The translations under genes and the position numbers were made by a program. Shown one piece after another: positions 52,606 to 64,000 of a stretch of DNA of 64,000 nucleotides. Under the pieces are notes generated by a model, which had not been told where the DNA came from, made no database searches, and worked only from the letters and a program-made list of their open reading frames with translations. The DNA comes from Pythium myriotylum. Lineage: Eukaryota; Oomycota; Peronosporomycetes; Pythiales; Pythiaceae. Position 1 is the stretch's first letter. Each line of letters starts with the position of its first letter. The DNA lies in assembly GCA_023091665.1 (NCBI GenBank), contig JALJCQ010000004.1, positions 1,736,001 through 1,800,000 of the forward strand. The letters run 5' to 3'.

Positions 52606-54693
52606 TTAGGCTGCTGCAGGGAGTGCCTCTTTGCGACGGCCATCTTCAAGATCCTGCAGCTCGCGACGAAGGATCTTGCCCGTCGGACTCTTCGGGATCG
52701 AGCGAATAAACTCCACCTGACGAACCTGCTTAAACGGAGCAACCTTCGATGCCACGAACGCCATCACCTCCTCCTCCGTCAGACTCGCGTCCTTGCGCAC
52801 CACGTACGCCTTCGGCAACTCCTCGCCGAGCTCTCCGAAGCCACGCACTGCACACGCGTCGGCGATCTTCGGGTGGCGGTTGAGGATGTCTTCGAGCTCA
52901 GCGGGGGCGACCTGGTCGTTGCCGTATTTGATGAGTTCTTTGACGCGGTCAACGACGAAGACGAATCCGTCTTGGTCGATGTATCCGAGGTCTCCGGTTC
53001 GGATGAATCCGTCTGGTGTGATTGTTTTCTGTGTAGCTTCTTCATTCTCGTGGTAGCCGATCATATTCTGCGGCCCACCAATCAGCAGCTCTCCTTGCTG
53101 GTTTGAAGGGAGGTCTCTCCTTGTTTGCAGGCACTGGACCCGCAACTCTGAAGTCGGAACGAGACGACCGACAGATCCCTACTTGCCAACAGTATATGTT
53201 AGAGCATTGCAAACCTAGCCTCTGCGTTTTGGATGAAGAGCTTTGACCGTACCAACTTCATGCACGTATCCTCGGTGTACGTCACTGGTGCCGACAGCTC
53301 CGTCATGCCGTACGCTTGCTTGACTCGCACCCCCAACCGCTCGTGCAACAGCATTTCGACCTCTTTGCCCATCGTCGCGCCAGCAGAAACGAGATACTTG
53401 GTCGACGACAGATCGTACTTATCCACAAGCGGGTGGTGAGCGAGCACCAATGCCACAGACGGGTTCACCACCGCCTTCTCGACTTTGTACCTGGTGAGCG
53501 TGTCCAGGAATGACTCGATCTCGAAGCGCGGTAGCACGACGTTTGCAGCTCCCTGATACATGGAGAGATGCAACATCGTCACGGGGTAAATGTGGAACCA
53601 GGGCAATACGGCGATCATGTTGCCGTCACACTTCTCGATGTAATCCATGTTGATCATGCTGCATGCGAGATTCTGGACGCTCAATGCCACTCCCTGGATC
53701 TTACGTTAGTACTATTTAGCAGTTTGCGTTGCGAACTGGATTGATGGCTCACCTTTGGGAGACCTGTGGTACCCGAGGAGAACGGCAAGTATGCGCGCTG
53801 GTATGGGTCGTTTATCTTGAAGCTGAAGGACTCGAAGTCGCGCTCCATCAACTCACTGTAATCCATTCCATTCAGCTGGAGCCTATCAGCAACGTTAGAT
53901 AACTTGGGACGCACTTGATGGACTTGAGATGCCGTGGCTCTGAGGAGCTCCCCACAGTGTAAATTCTTGACTTGTGCATGCCAGCGATATCGGCTGCCTC
54001 GATCGCGACCTTCTCGAGCGCTCGGTGGCTGATGATACGTTTGGCCTGCCGCAAAAGCGTTTAGAGCTTAGCGGTGTTTGCTTTTCCCTGGCTGGCGACA
54101 ACATGACGCACCGACGAGAAGCGAGCTTGGCGAGCGACCTCGTTGGGTGTTAGTAGAGTCGAGACTGGTGAACACACGGCTCCAAGAGCGTACAACGCTG
54201 GGACAAACACAACAAGAATTTGGAATGAGATATGATCAGAGGCATTGGCTGGAGGTTGCAATCAGGCACAGACGAACCGAGCAAAACCGACGGGTACTCA
54301 AGGCAGTTCAGGGAGTGGAGAAGGACGACCTGCACCAGTCAGTGCACCTGTGAGATTCAATGGTACCAGTTGCAGTCGACCACCAGACGTGCTTACGTCT
54401 CCCTTCTTAACACCATCGCTGGCGAGCCCTGCCGCAATGCGTTTGGACGACTCAAACATGTCTTCATACGTCACCGTTTCATGACTCAGCCCACAAATCA
54501 GCGCGGTGCGCTTGGCATAGTGAGGGACTCGATCGCTGATGAGGTCGAAGATGGATCGGTCGGTGACGTTAAGGTCTGGATGTGGAGATTTGTGGACGAT
54601 CGTGGAGAGTGCACGAGCTGTCGGGGCCGCTCGTGCGGTCTGTGCTGCCGATGCCACAGCTCGAGTGATGGAGAACGATCGGCGAAGCAGCAT
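52606..54693 (-). CDS. Acyl-CoA synthetase 3 (ACS3)
   Basis: Exons 54693-54397, 54329-54278, 54197-54112, 54045-53915, 53855-53753, 53693-53253 and 53178-52606 give 560 aa. For exon 5 the acceptor at TTACAG was preferred; the nearer one would leave a 32-nt intron. Motifs: LPFSSGTTGLPKG, YGMTELSAP, RTGDLGYIDQDGFVFVVDR, GNDQVAPAELE and PKSPTGKILRR. The A8 loop reads YGNDQVAP instead of YKGHQVAP, a change shared with ACS4 only. The N-terminus MLLRRSFSITRAVASAAQTA looks mitochondrial. Most of the last exon (52628-53064) is nearly the same DNA as in ACS4. Confidence 0.9.
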
Positions 54694-54975
54694 CTAGTAT
54701 GTTGTTGATGGTGGTCTTGTGCAACTAGAGGTGGAACTCCAAGTGGTGGTTGTTATTGTTGGGACTGATCACCCCTCCACGAAAGAACAAATTTAACCCG
54801 AGTTGCGACTAATCTTCACAATTCTGAAGGATTGTCGTGTCAGCGCCAGTTATGGATGTGGATTCTTCCCGCGTGGCGCATGTCGCGGCTCCAACGGAGA
54901 GGATGGTGGTGTTTGGTCTGAAGGTTTGCTGCTCGGCCGTTGAGGATCGGGTCTTGCATCCATCAACCTGCAACG

Positions 54976-54990
54976 TCAAATAGCGTCGAT
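54976..54990. repeat. LINE target-site duplication, left copy
   Basis: TCAAATAGCGTCGAT, repeated exactly at 55811-55825 after an (ATC)n tail. Confidence 0.85.
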
Positions 54991-55810
54991 CTGGCGCTGG
55001 AGGCACCAACATCCACCAGACACCACTCGTTGGACCACCGGCCAAGCGCGTGCGGCGGCGGATGCATCATTCACTGCGTGTCTTCTACAGACCCAAGCGA
55101 TGGCACCGTGTAGTGCGATGGCGGCTGTACTAAGACGGATGTGGACCGCCTCCGCCTCTGAATATGCGCCACCACAGAACATCCCGTCCACGCGGCCGAA
55201 CTTTCTCCTGTTCTTCGATGGAGGGTCACGGGGTAATCCCGGGCCTGGTGGCGCCGGATCCGTCATCCTCCGTGTCGACGAAGATGGCTCCAGTCCCACA
55301 CTGATTTGGAGCGCTGCGACCAGTCTGGTATCGCCGACCACCACCAACAACCTGGCCGAGTACACCGGCCTCCATATCGGGCTCACGGCTGCGGAACAAC
55401 ACCGATGGCGACCTCTTACGGTCATTGGGGACAGCCAGCTTATCCTTCGTCAGGTGTCCCAGTATCGCCCACCCAAAAAGGAGCGTCTTCGACAGCTCTA
55501 CTCCCTATCTCGGCTTGCCGCCGACCGTCTTCAAGTGCACGAGTGGCGTCACCACCTTCGTGCATACAATAAGATGGCCGACTTTGCAGCCAATGTTGCG
55601 ATGGACTCCAAGTGCAGCCTCCAGACATTTCACCCGTCCGACCATCCCGACTGGAGCGGACTTACACCACTAATTCTTGGTGACTATCTCCAGTGGAGGG
55701 CCTCCACTGCAAATATGGCCCCCGCGCCTTAGGCGCCCCCCCCTGCACATTCCTAGCTATAGCTGTTCGCACAGACGTAACGCAATAGACTCCAACTTTC
55801 ATCATCATCA
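54991..55810 (+). mobile_element. 5'-truncated LINE (non-LTR retrotransposon)
   Basis: A single open frame covers most of the insertion and ends in an RNase H. The 3' end is a short (CAT/ATC)n tail, and a 15-bp exact direct repeat flanks both sides. That is the signature of target-primed reverse transcription followed by 5' truncation. The insertion lies between ACS3 and ACS4. Confidence 0.85.
54992..55732 (+). pseudogene. LINE ORF2 C-terminus with RNase H
   Basis: The frame is open from the truncation point; the first ATG in it is at 55100. The RNase H domain has the four catalytic acids in order: FFDGGSRGNPGPGG (Asp), NNLAEYTGL (Glu), VIGDSQLIL (Asp) and NKMADFAAN (Asp). RT and endonuclease are missing, so this is only the 3' end of a LINE ORF. 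If transcribed from the ATG it would still give a complete RNase H of about 210 aa. Confidence 0.8.
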
Positions 55811-55825
55811 TCAAATAGCGTCGAT
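55811..55825. repeat. LINE target-site duplication, right copy
   Basis: Exact copy of 54976-54990 directly after the (ATC)n tail. Confidence 0.85.
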
Positions 55826-56868
55826 ATGGCTAGATCGCATGTCGCGAAGTGTCTTGCGAACCGGGGAAGCAATCGTAGCGTTGTCGAATCCGCCATAGTT
55901 GAACTTGGATGCCAGACAACCGTTTTGTGCTAAACCGTCTCCAGCGCAAAACAGACAGCAAGATCAGCAACTGATTTGCTGTGGTTACGTCTTGAAGACA
56001 ACGTAAGCGGCTATGTACCCTGTCTGTAAGGGAACATGGCCGCGTGTGACAGGCCTCAGTTTATCCACAGTAAACTTGGTCAAATCGTCCAATCCCTTTG
56101 AACCGCAAGACAACGGATTACGCCCTTAGCACATCATCCTGTCCATTCCGCGGCCCGTCATCATGCAGGCAATCCACGAGCACGAAGTATTACTCAGGCA
56201 GACACAGAGTCATCATCTCTGTTCAGCATATTGGGCCAAGATACTGTCCACAACCCGTCTTCATTTGTACACTTAACCCACACTTCATCACCCCGACACC
56301 TCCTTTCTCTCATCCCCGCTCATCCACACGTCTGTTCCACGTCATCTCATTCTTTTAAGAATGATATGACGATGTCTAAAAACATCGTCAGCGCACTTGA
56401 TATCTGAAGATCGCCGCGGAATCATCAATACCCACCAAGTGCATCTTCTGAACGAGAATAATGTGTCTCAAAGCGAAGGATACATAACATGTCGAGTTGC
56501 CTCATCGTAGGAGAAGGGTGGGGCTGGAAATGAATTTTCCAGGAAGTAGAAGAGCCCACTCAATTCTGGAATTTGATTACTGTATGTTGGCTCTCCGAAT
56601 TGTATACAGTAGTCTGTTGCCCGCAACAAAGATCGCAAGTTGTTGAAGGTTTGTTCTTTTATTCTCAGCTGGCATCCACCACAACCTCAATGAACAATCA
56701 TCATGAACGATATCGACGGGCTTAGCTTTTGCGCCACATAACGATTCGTCGACCGTCGAGAAAAGAAGTCTACACGACAATGATCGCGAAAACTTGGCAT
56801 TGAACGCAGTTCCTATGCATGTCTGGTGCCCATCACAAACTTCGTCTCGATTTCCATGCAACCCCGTC
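55826..56868. other. Intergenic between the LINE and ACS4
   Basis: About 1 kb without a recognised gene; pyrimidine-rich around 56270-56350. Confidence 0.5.
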
Positions 56869-58866
56869 TCATGGCACCGTACGAGCTACATCTTTGCGAC
56901 GGCCATCTTCAAGATCCTGCAGCTCGCGACGAAGGATCTTGCCCGTCGGACTCTTCGGGATCGAGCGAATAAACTCCACCTGACGAACCTGCTTAAACGG
57001 AGCAACCTTCGATGCCACGAACGCCATCACCTCCTCCTCCGTCAGACTCGCGTCCTTGCGCACCACGTACGCCTTCGGCAACTCCTCGCCGAGCTCTCCG
57101 AAGCCACGCACTGCACACGCGTCGGCGATCTTCGGGTGGCGGTTGAGGATGTCTTCGAGCTCAGCGGGGGCGACCTGGTCGTTGCCGTATTTGATGAGTT
57201 CTTTGACGCGGTCGACGACGAAGACGAATCCGTCTTGGTCGATGTATCCGAGGTCTCCGGTTCGGATGAACCCGTCTGGTGTGATTGTTTTCTGTGTAGC
57301 TTCTTCGTTCTCGTGGTAGCCGATCATCCCTTGAACCCCTCGAAATAGCATCTCTCCTGGTTCGTTGTGCGGCAGATCTTTACCAGTTTTCGTGCACATC
57401 ACTCGGAGCTCCAAGTTTGGAGAGATTCGTCCGACGGAACCCTACCAAACACGGTCCTGAGCTGAGCACCTTTGTGAATAGCGGCCGTATCAACAACAAA
57501 CCTGTTTTCGCCGATCGTCTTCTGTGTAGGTTACGGGTGACGAGAGCTCGGTCATGCCGTACCCTTGCTTCACTGTCACACCCAGACGTTCAGTTAGCAG
57601 TGACTCGACCTCCTTGCCCATGGTAGCACCGCCAGAGACGAGAAACTTGGTAGCTGAAAGGTCATACTCGTCAACAATCGGGTCGTGCGCCAGAGCCAGC
57701 GCAACCGATGGATTAATCATAGCCTTCTCGACCTTGTACGTTGTCAGGGCTTTCAGAAAAGACTCAAGGTCAAACCGAGGGAAGACGATGTTGGTGACTC
57801 CTTGATACATGGAGAGATGGAGAATCGTCATCGGGTATACGTGAAACCACGGTAGGATAGCGATCATATGGCTCCCACACTTCTCGATGTGGTCCAAGTT
57901 GATGATGCCCGACGTAAGGCTGCGCACGCTGAGTTCCACTCCCTGTTAGTGGTCGCATACGTTTATGAGCGGGTCTTTTCATGCACTCTATAGCACCAAT
58001 GATTGAACCTTTGGAAGACCTGTCGTCCCTGAGGAAAACGGGAGATATGCGAGCTCTTTCGGATCGGTTCTTCCCAACACAATCCGCTCGGTATTGTTTT
58101 GAGTCATCTCTCTACGACCCACGTTAGTCAAAGAAACCGATGCACAAGAATTAGCCACAGCTAGCCACCAACATACCGAACAGACTTCAGCTTCTGCGGT
58201 TTTGGAGCGTCTCCAAGAGTATAGATGTTTGACTTGGGGATGCCAGCTATTTCAGCCGCTTCGATGGCAATCTCCTCGAGCTCACGATGTGTGATCATAC
58301 ATTTCGCCTACCAGTAAAGTCAGAAACGTCGCATCGAAATATACAATCGATTCTAAACAACTTACAGACGCAAACTTCGCTTGGCGTGCAACCTCGTTCG
58401 GCGTAAGCACGGTTGAAACCGGAGAGCAAACGGCTCCGAGCGCATGTATCGCTAATTTGCACGAGATCTGTTAGCCCGGTCGCGTAATAATCACCTGTCA
58501 ATTCTCGCTGGAGCACTAACCCAACAAGGCCGATGGGTATTCGAGGCAGTTGAGAGAGTGAAGAAGGACCACATCTCCCTTCTTTACGCCATCGTTTGCA
58601 AGCCCTGTGGCAACACACTTTGCAGATTCGAATATCTTTTCGTATGTCACGGATTCTCGCGTTAACCCACAAACAAAAGCGGTGTGCTTCGCGTATTGTG
58701 GGATGCGTTCCCCAATAATCTCAAAAACCGACTGGTGTGGAACTTTGAGTTTTGGATGCGGTGACTTGTGGATGATGGTGGAAAGCTCACGCAGCGCTGG
58801 GACCGCGTATCCATTCCTCACGCGTATAATGGTGTATGAAGCAACTGACAGCGAGGAACGTAACAT
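56869..58866 (-). CDS. Acyl-CoA synthetase 4 (ACS4), first intron lost
   Basis: Six exons, 58866-58521, 58451-58366, 58307-58177, 58111-58009, 57942-57502 and 57441-56869, give 559 aa. The first exon runs through the place where ACS1, 2, 3, 5 and 6 have intron 1 (VKKGDVVLLHSLNCLEYP), so that intron has been lost exactly. Motifs: LPFSSGTTGLPKG, YGMTELSSP, RTGDLGYIDQDGFVFVVDR and PKSPTGKILRR. Exon 4 (REMTQNNTERIVLGRTDPKEL) is the most divergent segment of the family, while the final exon is a near copy of ACS3. The N-terminus lacks some of the Arg density of its paralogs. Confidence 0.9.
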
Positions 58867-59299
58867 CGTGTTATACTGGCTCGGTTTGACGTAACTTCGA
58901 ACTTGTTTTGGCTGACCAGCAAGAAAATGCTTGCCACGGGGTCAGTAAAAAATGAAGTGCGAACCATTTCCTCAAGGATCGCAGTGAATATGAGTGTAAA
59001 CATCTCGGGGATTGTCGCGGTACCATGTTGAGTTACAGGTGGTGGATTTTTCTGGGGAGACAGTTCTAACGGATCACACAAATGTCTGTCCTAGAGGTTT
59101 GAAGGCACGAACCACGACGCGAGCGGCATGCCTGACTGGTGATTTGATTGTGGATATGAAGTGCCAGTGTATCTGAGACATATTGATAGCGCTTTGCCAT
59201 CCACCCCGTCTCAAATTTAAAGGCGTTGATGGCTTCTTGAAGAGTCCGACATCAACAAAATCATCGTGGAGGATAATGGGACATGAACGACACCTTGAG
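58867..59299. other. Intergenic between ACS4 and ACS5
   Basis: 433 bp; nothing recognised. Confidence 0.5.
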
Positions 59300-61360
59300 T
59301 TATGCAACCGCGACTTGCTGCATGTCTTCATGGCGTCGATTCTCGATCTCTTGAAGCTGGCGACGAAGTATTTTTCCTGTCGAGCTCTTTGGGATCGTGT
59401 CGATAAACTCAACTTGGCGAAGCTTCTTATAGGGTGCGACTTTGGAAGCCACAAACGCCATTACTTCGTCCTCGGTTAACCTCACATCCTTTCTCACGAC
59501 GAAAGCCTTTGGTATTTCCTCTCCATGCTCGCCATATCCTCGGACGGCACATGCGTCAGCAATTAGTGGGTGGTGGTGGAGCACATCCTCAAGCTCAGCA
59601 GGTGCGACTTGGTGACCCTTGTACTTGATAAGCTCTTTCACGCGGTCAACAATAAACACATATCCGCCCTCGTCAATGTAGCCAATGTCGCCCGTTCGAA
59701 GGAAGCCGTCAGGCGTTAGCGTATTTGCAGTCGCCTCTTCATTCTCGTGGTAACCGAGCATGATTTGAGGACCTCGGTACAAAAGTTCGCCCTTCTCATT
59801 GTATGGGAGGTCGATGCCAGTTGCTGTGCACTTGACCCGGAGCTCTGTGTTTGGTACAATGCGACCAACAGATCCCTGTTGTCAAACGAGATCATCCGTT
59901 AGCCCAAGACATGAAGTATGGGAGGACAGCGCGTACCAGTTTGCGATGGTCATCTTCTGTGTAGTTCACAGCTGGGGACGCCTCAGTCATACCGTAGGCC
60001 TGTTTCACCTTCACGTTCAGCCGCTTGGTGACGAGCGTCTCGACCTCTTTGCCCATTGGGGCGCCCCCGGAGACTAGGAACTTTGTCGCCGAGAGATCAA
60101 ACTTGTCCACGAGTGGGTGATGGGCAAGAAAGATCGCGATCGGTGGAGCAATATTGGCCTTCTCGATTTGATATTTAGAGAGGGAAGAGAGAAAAGACTC
60201 GGGATCGAACCGAGGCAGTACCACATTGGCAGCCCCCTGGTACATGGCGACATGAAGCAACGTCATCGCATACATGTGGAACAAAGGCAGCACAGCAATC
60301 ATGTGGTCGCCGAAATCCTCAATATGGCTGACTTGGACGACATTGGAAGTGACATTACGAGCACATAGCTGAACACCCTGTGCGTATGTTTCTGGTCAGC
60401 ACATGTTGAAGCGCCCAAACGGTCGATTACATACCTTTGGCAAACCAGTCGTACCGGAGGAAAATGGCAACAGCGAAGGAAGCTCTGGATCAATCTGTTC
60501 AAACTTGAAAAACTCGAAATCGCGTTGCATCAACTCGCTAGAGGAAATCGATCAACCAATCGCGTTAGTTTGATTGGCACACTGCCAAGAATCGATTTCA
60601 TACTTGATAGACTTAAGTCGCTGCGGTTCCACTGATCCGCCCACGGTGTAGATTCTTGACTTGTGAATGCCGACCGCCCCCGCAGCATCCAACGCAACTT
60701 GCTCCAAAGCTCGGTTTGTGATGATAAACTTCGCCTTTGTGCCACAACAAATCAGTTAGTCTTTTTCGTGAGCTGGTGCGAGAAGTCTTCGCAAAACGAT
60801 ACCTTCGCTAGTTGGGCCTGCTCAGCGAGTTCCTTCGCGCTGAACATCGGCGAAGAGGTTGAGCAGACCGCGCCAAGCGCGTACATGGCTAATGTATAGT
60901 GTATCAGAAACTATCCGCATAGAATCAATATTGTATATGACTTACCGAGCACAATGAGCGGGTACTCGACGCAGTTGAACGAATGCAAAAGCACCACCTA
61001 GTCCACCGTAATCTCTGTCAATCTTTCCGATCCGCGGTCGGTTTGTTCTCCATCGAGCAATATTCTCACATCTCCTTTCTTGACGCCGTCGCTCGCGAGG
61101 CCCGCGGCGATGCGCTTGGAGGCCTCGTACATGTCGGCAAAGGTCATGGTCTCGTGGGTGATGCCGCAGATAATCGCGTTGCGGTTCGCATACTGAGGGA
61201 GCTGCTCGCCGACGAGATCGAAGATGGTCTTGTGCGGGATCGCAAGCTGCGCGTGCGGCGACCTGTGGATGATGGGCGTCGACAGCGCGCGCGCTGCTGT
61301 CAAGTGGCGACTGGAGCTCCTGGCGGCGCGAGGCGTTCTCGCGAGCGCGCGGCGCAGCAT
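59300..61360 (-). CDS. Acyl-CoA synthetase 5 (ACS5)
   Basis: Exons 61360-61070, 60997-60946, 60888-60803, 60734-60604, 60537-60435, 60377-59937 and 59875-59300 give 559 aa. It resembles ACS1 most (AMYALGAVCSTSSPMFSAKELAEQA, KYKGHQVAPAELE, YGMTEASPAVNYTEDD), so these two probably represent the ancestral type. All adenylation motifs are intact: LPFSSGTTGLPKG, RTGDIGYIDEGGYVFIVDR and PKSSTGKILRR. The presequence is very Arg/Ala-rich (MLRRALARTPRAARSSSRHL). No C-terminal peroxisomal signal (ends QQVAVA). Confidence 0.92.
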
Positions 61361-63279
61361 GGGGAGAGAGAAGCGAGCGAGGCGGGAGTGAGTCGAATGG
61401 ATGAGTGATTAAGCCGCCCACGCCCAGTCGTGCGAGCGTGCAAAGCACCGACTCTGTCGGGTTTTCCCCATCGCGCAGCAGCTGGAGGTCGGATATCGGA
61501 CCGCGTGAGGAGCTCACCAAGTCGTCATTCCGAAGTTGCTGCAGACGACCGACATAGCCAGGCCGCGCGAAACCTTTCGTCGCCAAGAGAAAGAGCCTGG
61601 ATCCTCGTTGTGATGTATCGAACCACACTAAATTCGGATGCGAAACAAAAGGTTTAGAGGAGATTTGAGAACACTAAACTAGGATAGCGAGCCTCTTGGA
61701 TACGTTATTTGAGGGCACCAATGGTGGGCGCCGGATCGAGGGCAGTCCCACTGGGATGTGCCGAGTCCGCGATCCCGAGTGCGGAAACTCTTGGACAGAC
61801 CGCCTCGCAAATCAGAGCCATTGCCCGCGTGAGCGGAACTGGACTATAATTGCAGCTGGACAGCGAGCTGCTCTCTCCACCAGGCTCCATAGACGCTTGC
61901 GACATGCGGAAGAACTGTCGGAGAAGCTTTCGCGAGCTCACTGTCGCTGACTCGAGCAGTGTGCAATTGCAGAGTAAGGTGGAACATACGACACAATCAT
62001 CGTGTCACGTGCTCAGCAATCATGCTAAACGGGTGCGTCAACTCGGCCTGGTGACCTTGCATGGAGAGGCGTCCGAGATCGCAAAATTGACCAATAATCA
62101 ACGCGCAACCACCAACGACTTCCGGGGATGGAAGGGAAGCGAGCAGCCTGAAGGCCAATTGGAAGACCTCTGTTCTCCCCTCGGTCAAACACGGAAGGAG
62201 GACAGCGCCAACGCCTCTCCTGGAACGGAAGATTCCCCGGAGCCACCGTCCAACAAAAGATTGCAGATACGTGGTGGCAGGAGAAACTGTGCAAGCAACT
62301 ATCCACGTCTGCCGACGCGCAATTCGGAGAGCTTGGATAAGGTTGGCTTGGATCTTCAGGGAGCTGGAGTCGGTTGCGAGTTCGTAGGAACCCATTGACA
62401 GATAGCACAATTGAGAAAGAACATTAGCATTGTCGGGGGACCAAACACAGTCGAAGTTCGCGAGGCGTGCTCACCGGCCCTGGATAAATTTGAGAGACTA
62501 TAGAGCGATTTGCTCCCACATACAAAACGCACAGAATCCCACAATTGTGTTAGCTGACGGCATCTCGAGTAGATTGCAAACTCCCGTATCGGAAAGTTAC
62601 AATTCGAACGACGTGGCTGAGAACTGCAGACCGTAATACTAGCTTACTCTGAAAGAGCAATGCTCTGGTTTCGTTAAACTGTCATTGAAGATATCGGCGC
62701 AAGATTGTTCTCCCCGTGCATTGTAGAGGCCTCCACTGAGGAGCAACAGTGGCGAGCCTCCACTTTCCAAATGATTTCGCCCCAGGTGCTTCTCTCTGCT
62801 TATTGGCAACATTGTCACACTTGTAGTGATACAACACACTTCTATTCGAACAGAAAAGTAACCCGGACCAACTGCGTTTCGCCACCACGGCCGCGGGCAG
62901 CGACGGCTGTATTGCGCCTCACGACCGAGAATCCTATCCCCAGGTCTCTTGCCGCGCAATAAACTCCACCTAACTTCCCCGCTTGAACGGAGCACCTTCG
63001 ATACCACCACCTCTTCCTGTATCAAGCGCACATCTATGATTTCACAAGCAAGACAAGACATAATTGTTGCTGGTGGTGACCCGCCGCAGCACAGTCGAGC
63101 CCTGCTCGCTCAAGGAAAATCACGCTGAACATAACACGTCCATGTGGACATCGGGAAACCGGTGACAGTACACTCAAACCGGTAGCCGAGAACTCAGTAC
63201 TGATACGAACCTGAGTTCTTGGCCATCAACCGGATCCCCTCCTCACAGACACCATTTAACGCGATCACCACACGAGGGA
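61361..63279. other. Intergenic between ACS5 and ACS6, with an ACS relic
   Basis: 1.9 kb separating the divergent ACS5 and ACS6. Near 62958-63025 a minus-strand fragment matches the ACS3/4 last exon (ATAAACTCCACCT, GAACGGAGCA, CCTTCGAT). No other gene supported. Confidence 0.55.
62958..63025 (-). pseudogene. Relic of an ACS last exon
   Basis: On plus the sequence AATAAACTCCACCT, then CTTGAACGGAGCA and CCTTCGATACCACC, lines up with 52706-52770 and 56970-57030 (the complement of the VRQVEFI and KVAPFK region of ACS3/4), with gaps. It is too short and eroded to encode anything. Confidence 0.6.
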
Positions 63280-64000
63280 ATGCTTCGCCGCGCACTGTTC
63301 GCCTCCCGGCCGCCGCGTCGCTTTACAACGCGCGCGTTATCCTCATTCATTCTCCGATCGCCGCATTCTGACGTCCAAATATCTCCCAAGACGGTCTTTG
63401 AGTTGATTGGCGAACGGATCCCACAGTTTGCCAACCGCAATGCGCTCATCTGCGGGCTCACCCACGAGGCTGTGACGTTCAAAGAGCTCTACGACTCGGC
63501 CAAGCGCATCGCAGTGGGCCCTCGGGCGAAGGTGTCAGAAAGGGCGATGTGAGTTTACAGCACATGGAGGTGATGTAACGCCTCGCTGACGAGGTCGTGT
63601 ATTAGGTGGTACTTGTCCACTCGCTCAACTGCCTCGAGTATCCTCCCGTCTTACTTGGTGGGCAACGCAGCACTAGCAACCCAACACTAGAAGCTTTTCT
63701 GCGTACACTCTGCTGACGTCCTGATGTCTTTTCCTCGCAGCCTTGTCAGCTCTTGGCGCCGTGTGTTCCCCGGTCTCGATCGCACTCACGGCGAACGACA
63801 TCGCGCGCCAAGCCCGCTTGTCTTCGGTGAGTAATTCACAACCGAAGATCCGCGCCGACGTGCTGAGAAAACAGAAACTTCTTTATGCTGTGACTGCTCT
63901 TCTCAGGCCAAGTATGTCGTCACTCACCGGTCGCTCGAACAAACAGCGATCGACGCAGTCGAAATTGCCGGCATTCCTATGTCCAACGTCTACACCATCG
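63280..64000 (+). pseudogene. Acyl-CoA synthetase 6 (ACS6), frameshifted exon 1, cut by the window end
   Basis: Visible exons: 63280-63548, 63606-63657, 63741-63826 and 63907 to the window end. The start MLRRALFASRPPRRFTTRAL is a presequence, followed by family sequence (KTVFELIGERIPQFANRNALICGL). Exon 1 is 269 nt, one short of a multiple of three. The family frame is lost after AKRIAVG and resumes one base off (GEGVRKGD) before a consensus GTGAGT donor. Exons 2 (52 nt) and 3 (86 nt) have exactly the family sizes. Whether the rest is intact cannot be seen here. It is divergent from ACS5. Confidence 0.82.

Noticed and set aside
61997..62410. 137-codon minus ORF in the ACS5-ACS6 spacer
   Set aside because: No recognisable family, no splice or start context and overlapping frames of similar length.

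Overview
The window looks like nuclear DNA of an oomycete (Peronosporales/Pythiales-like). Three observations support this. Genes have short introns of about 55-95 nt with GT..AG ends. Several start sites carry an Inr plus flanking element of the YCAYTYY...CAWTT type. The gene families are typical: three M96 mating-specific-like genes, a BT1 folate-biopterin carrier, an intron-rich CNBD ion channel, and large tandem arrays of paralogs. I see no rRNA, tRNA, CRISPR or operon.

Layout. (1) 1-11,270 is transposon territory: part of one LTR element with a 1.18-kb LTR (1-2157), a decayed Tc1/mariner copy (2216-3207), and a complete young Ty3/Gypsy chromovirus on the minus strand (3210-11265; 312-bp LTRs, TSD CACCC). 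The chromovirus landed beside the Tc1 remnant. Both LTR elements carry long ORFs that start beside an LTR, and in the complete element these are antisense to pol. (2) 11,600-13,975 is a CNBD ion channel without a GYG filter. (3) 14,214-28,821 holds eight alkaline ceramidase paralogs, four on minus then four on plus, interrupted by a hAT deletion derivative and a LINE relic. (4) 29,075-30,069 is a peroxisomal adenine nucleotide carrier (PNC-like). (5) 30,212-41,234 holds three M96-like genes, one acyl-CoA synthetase (ACS1) and a BT1 transporter. (6) 41,906-49,672 holds four DJ-1/PfpI (isonitrile hydratase-like) paralogs, two with signal peptides, separated by a cluster of strong palindromes. 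(7) 50,151-64,000 holds five more acyl-CoA synthetase paralogs (ACS2-ACS6). ACS2 has an internal stop, ACS6 a frameshift and is cut by the window end, and ACS3 and ACS4 share an almost identical last exon. A 5'-truncated LINE with a 15-bp TSD lies between ACS3 and ACS4.

How the genes relate. The non-mobile content is dominated by three locally duplicated enzyme families: sphingolipid hydrolysis, acyl/aryl-CoA activation, and a DJ-1-like hydratase or hydrolase. The PNC-like carrier imports ATP into peroxisomes, where acyl activation consumes it, but the ACS proteins here carry N-terminal mitochondrial-type presequences and no C-terminal SKL-like signal, so a shared pathway is only a guess. Gene models were spliced by hand. 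Paralog exon lengths agree closely (52, 86, 131, 103 or 121, 441 and 573 or 576 nt in the ACS family), which supports the junctions.
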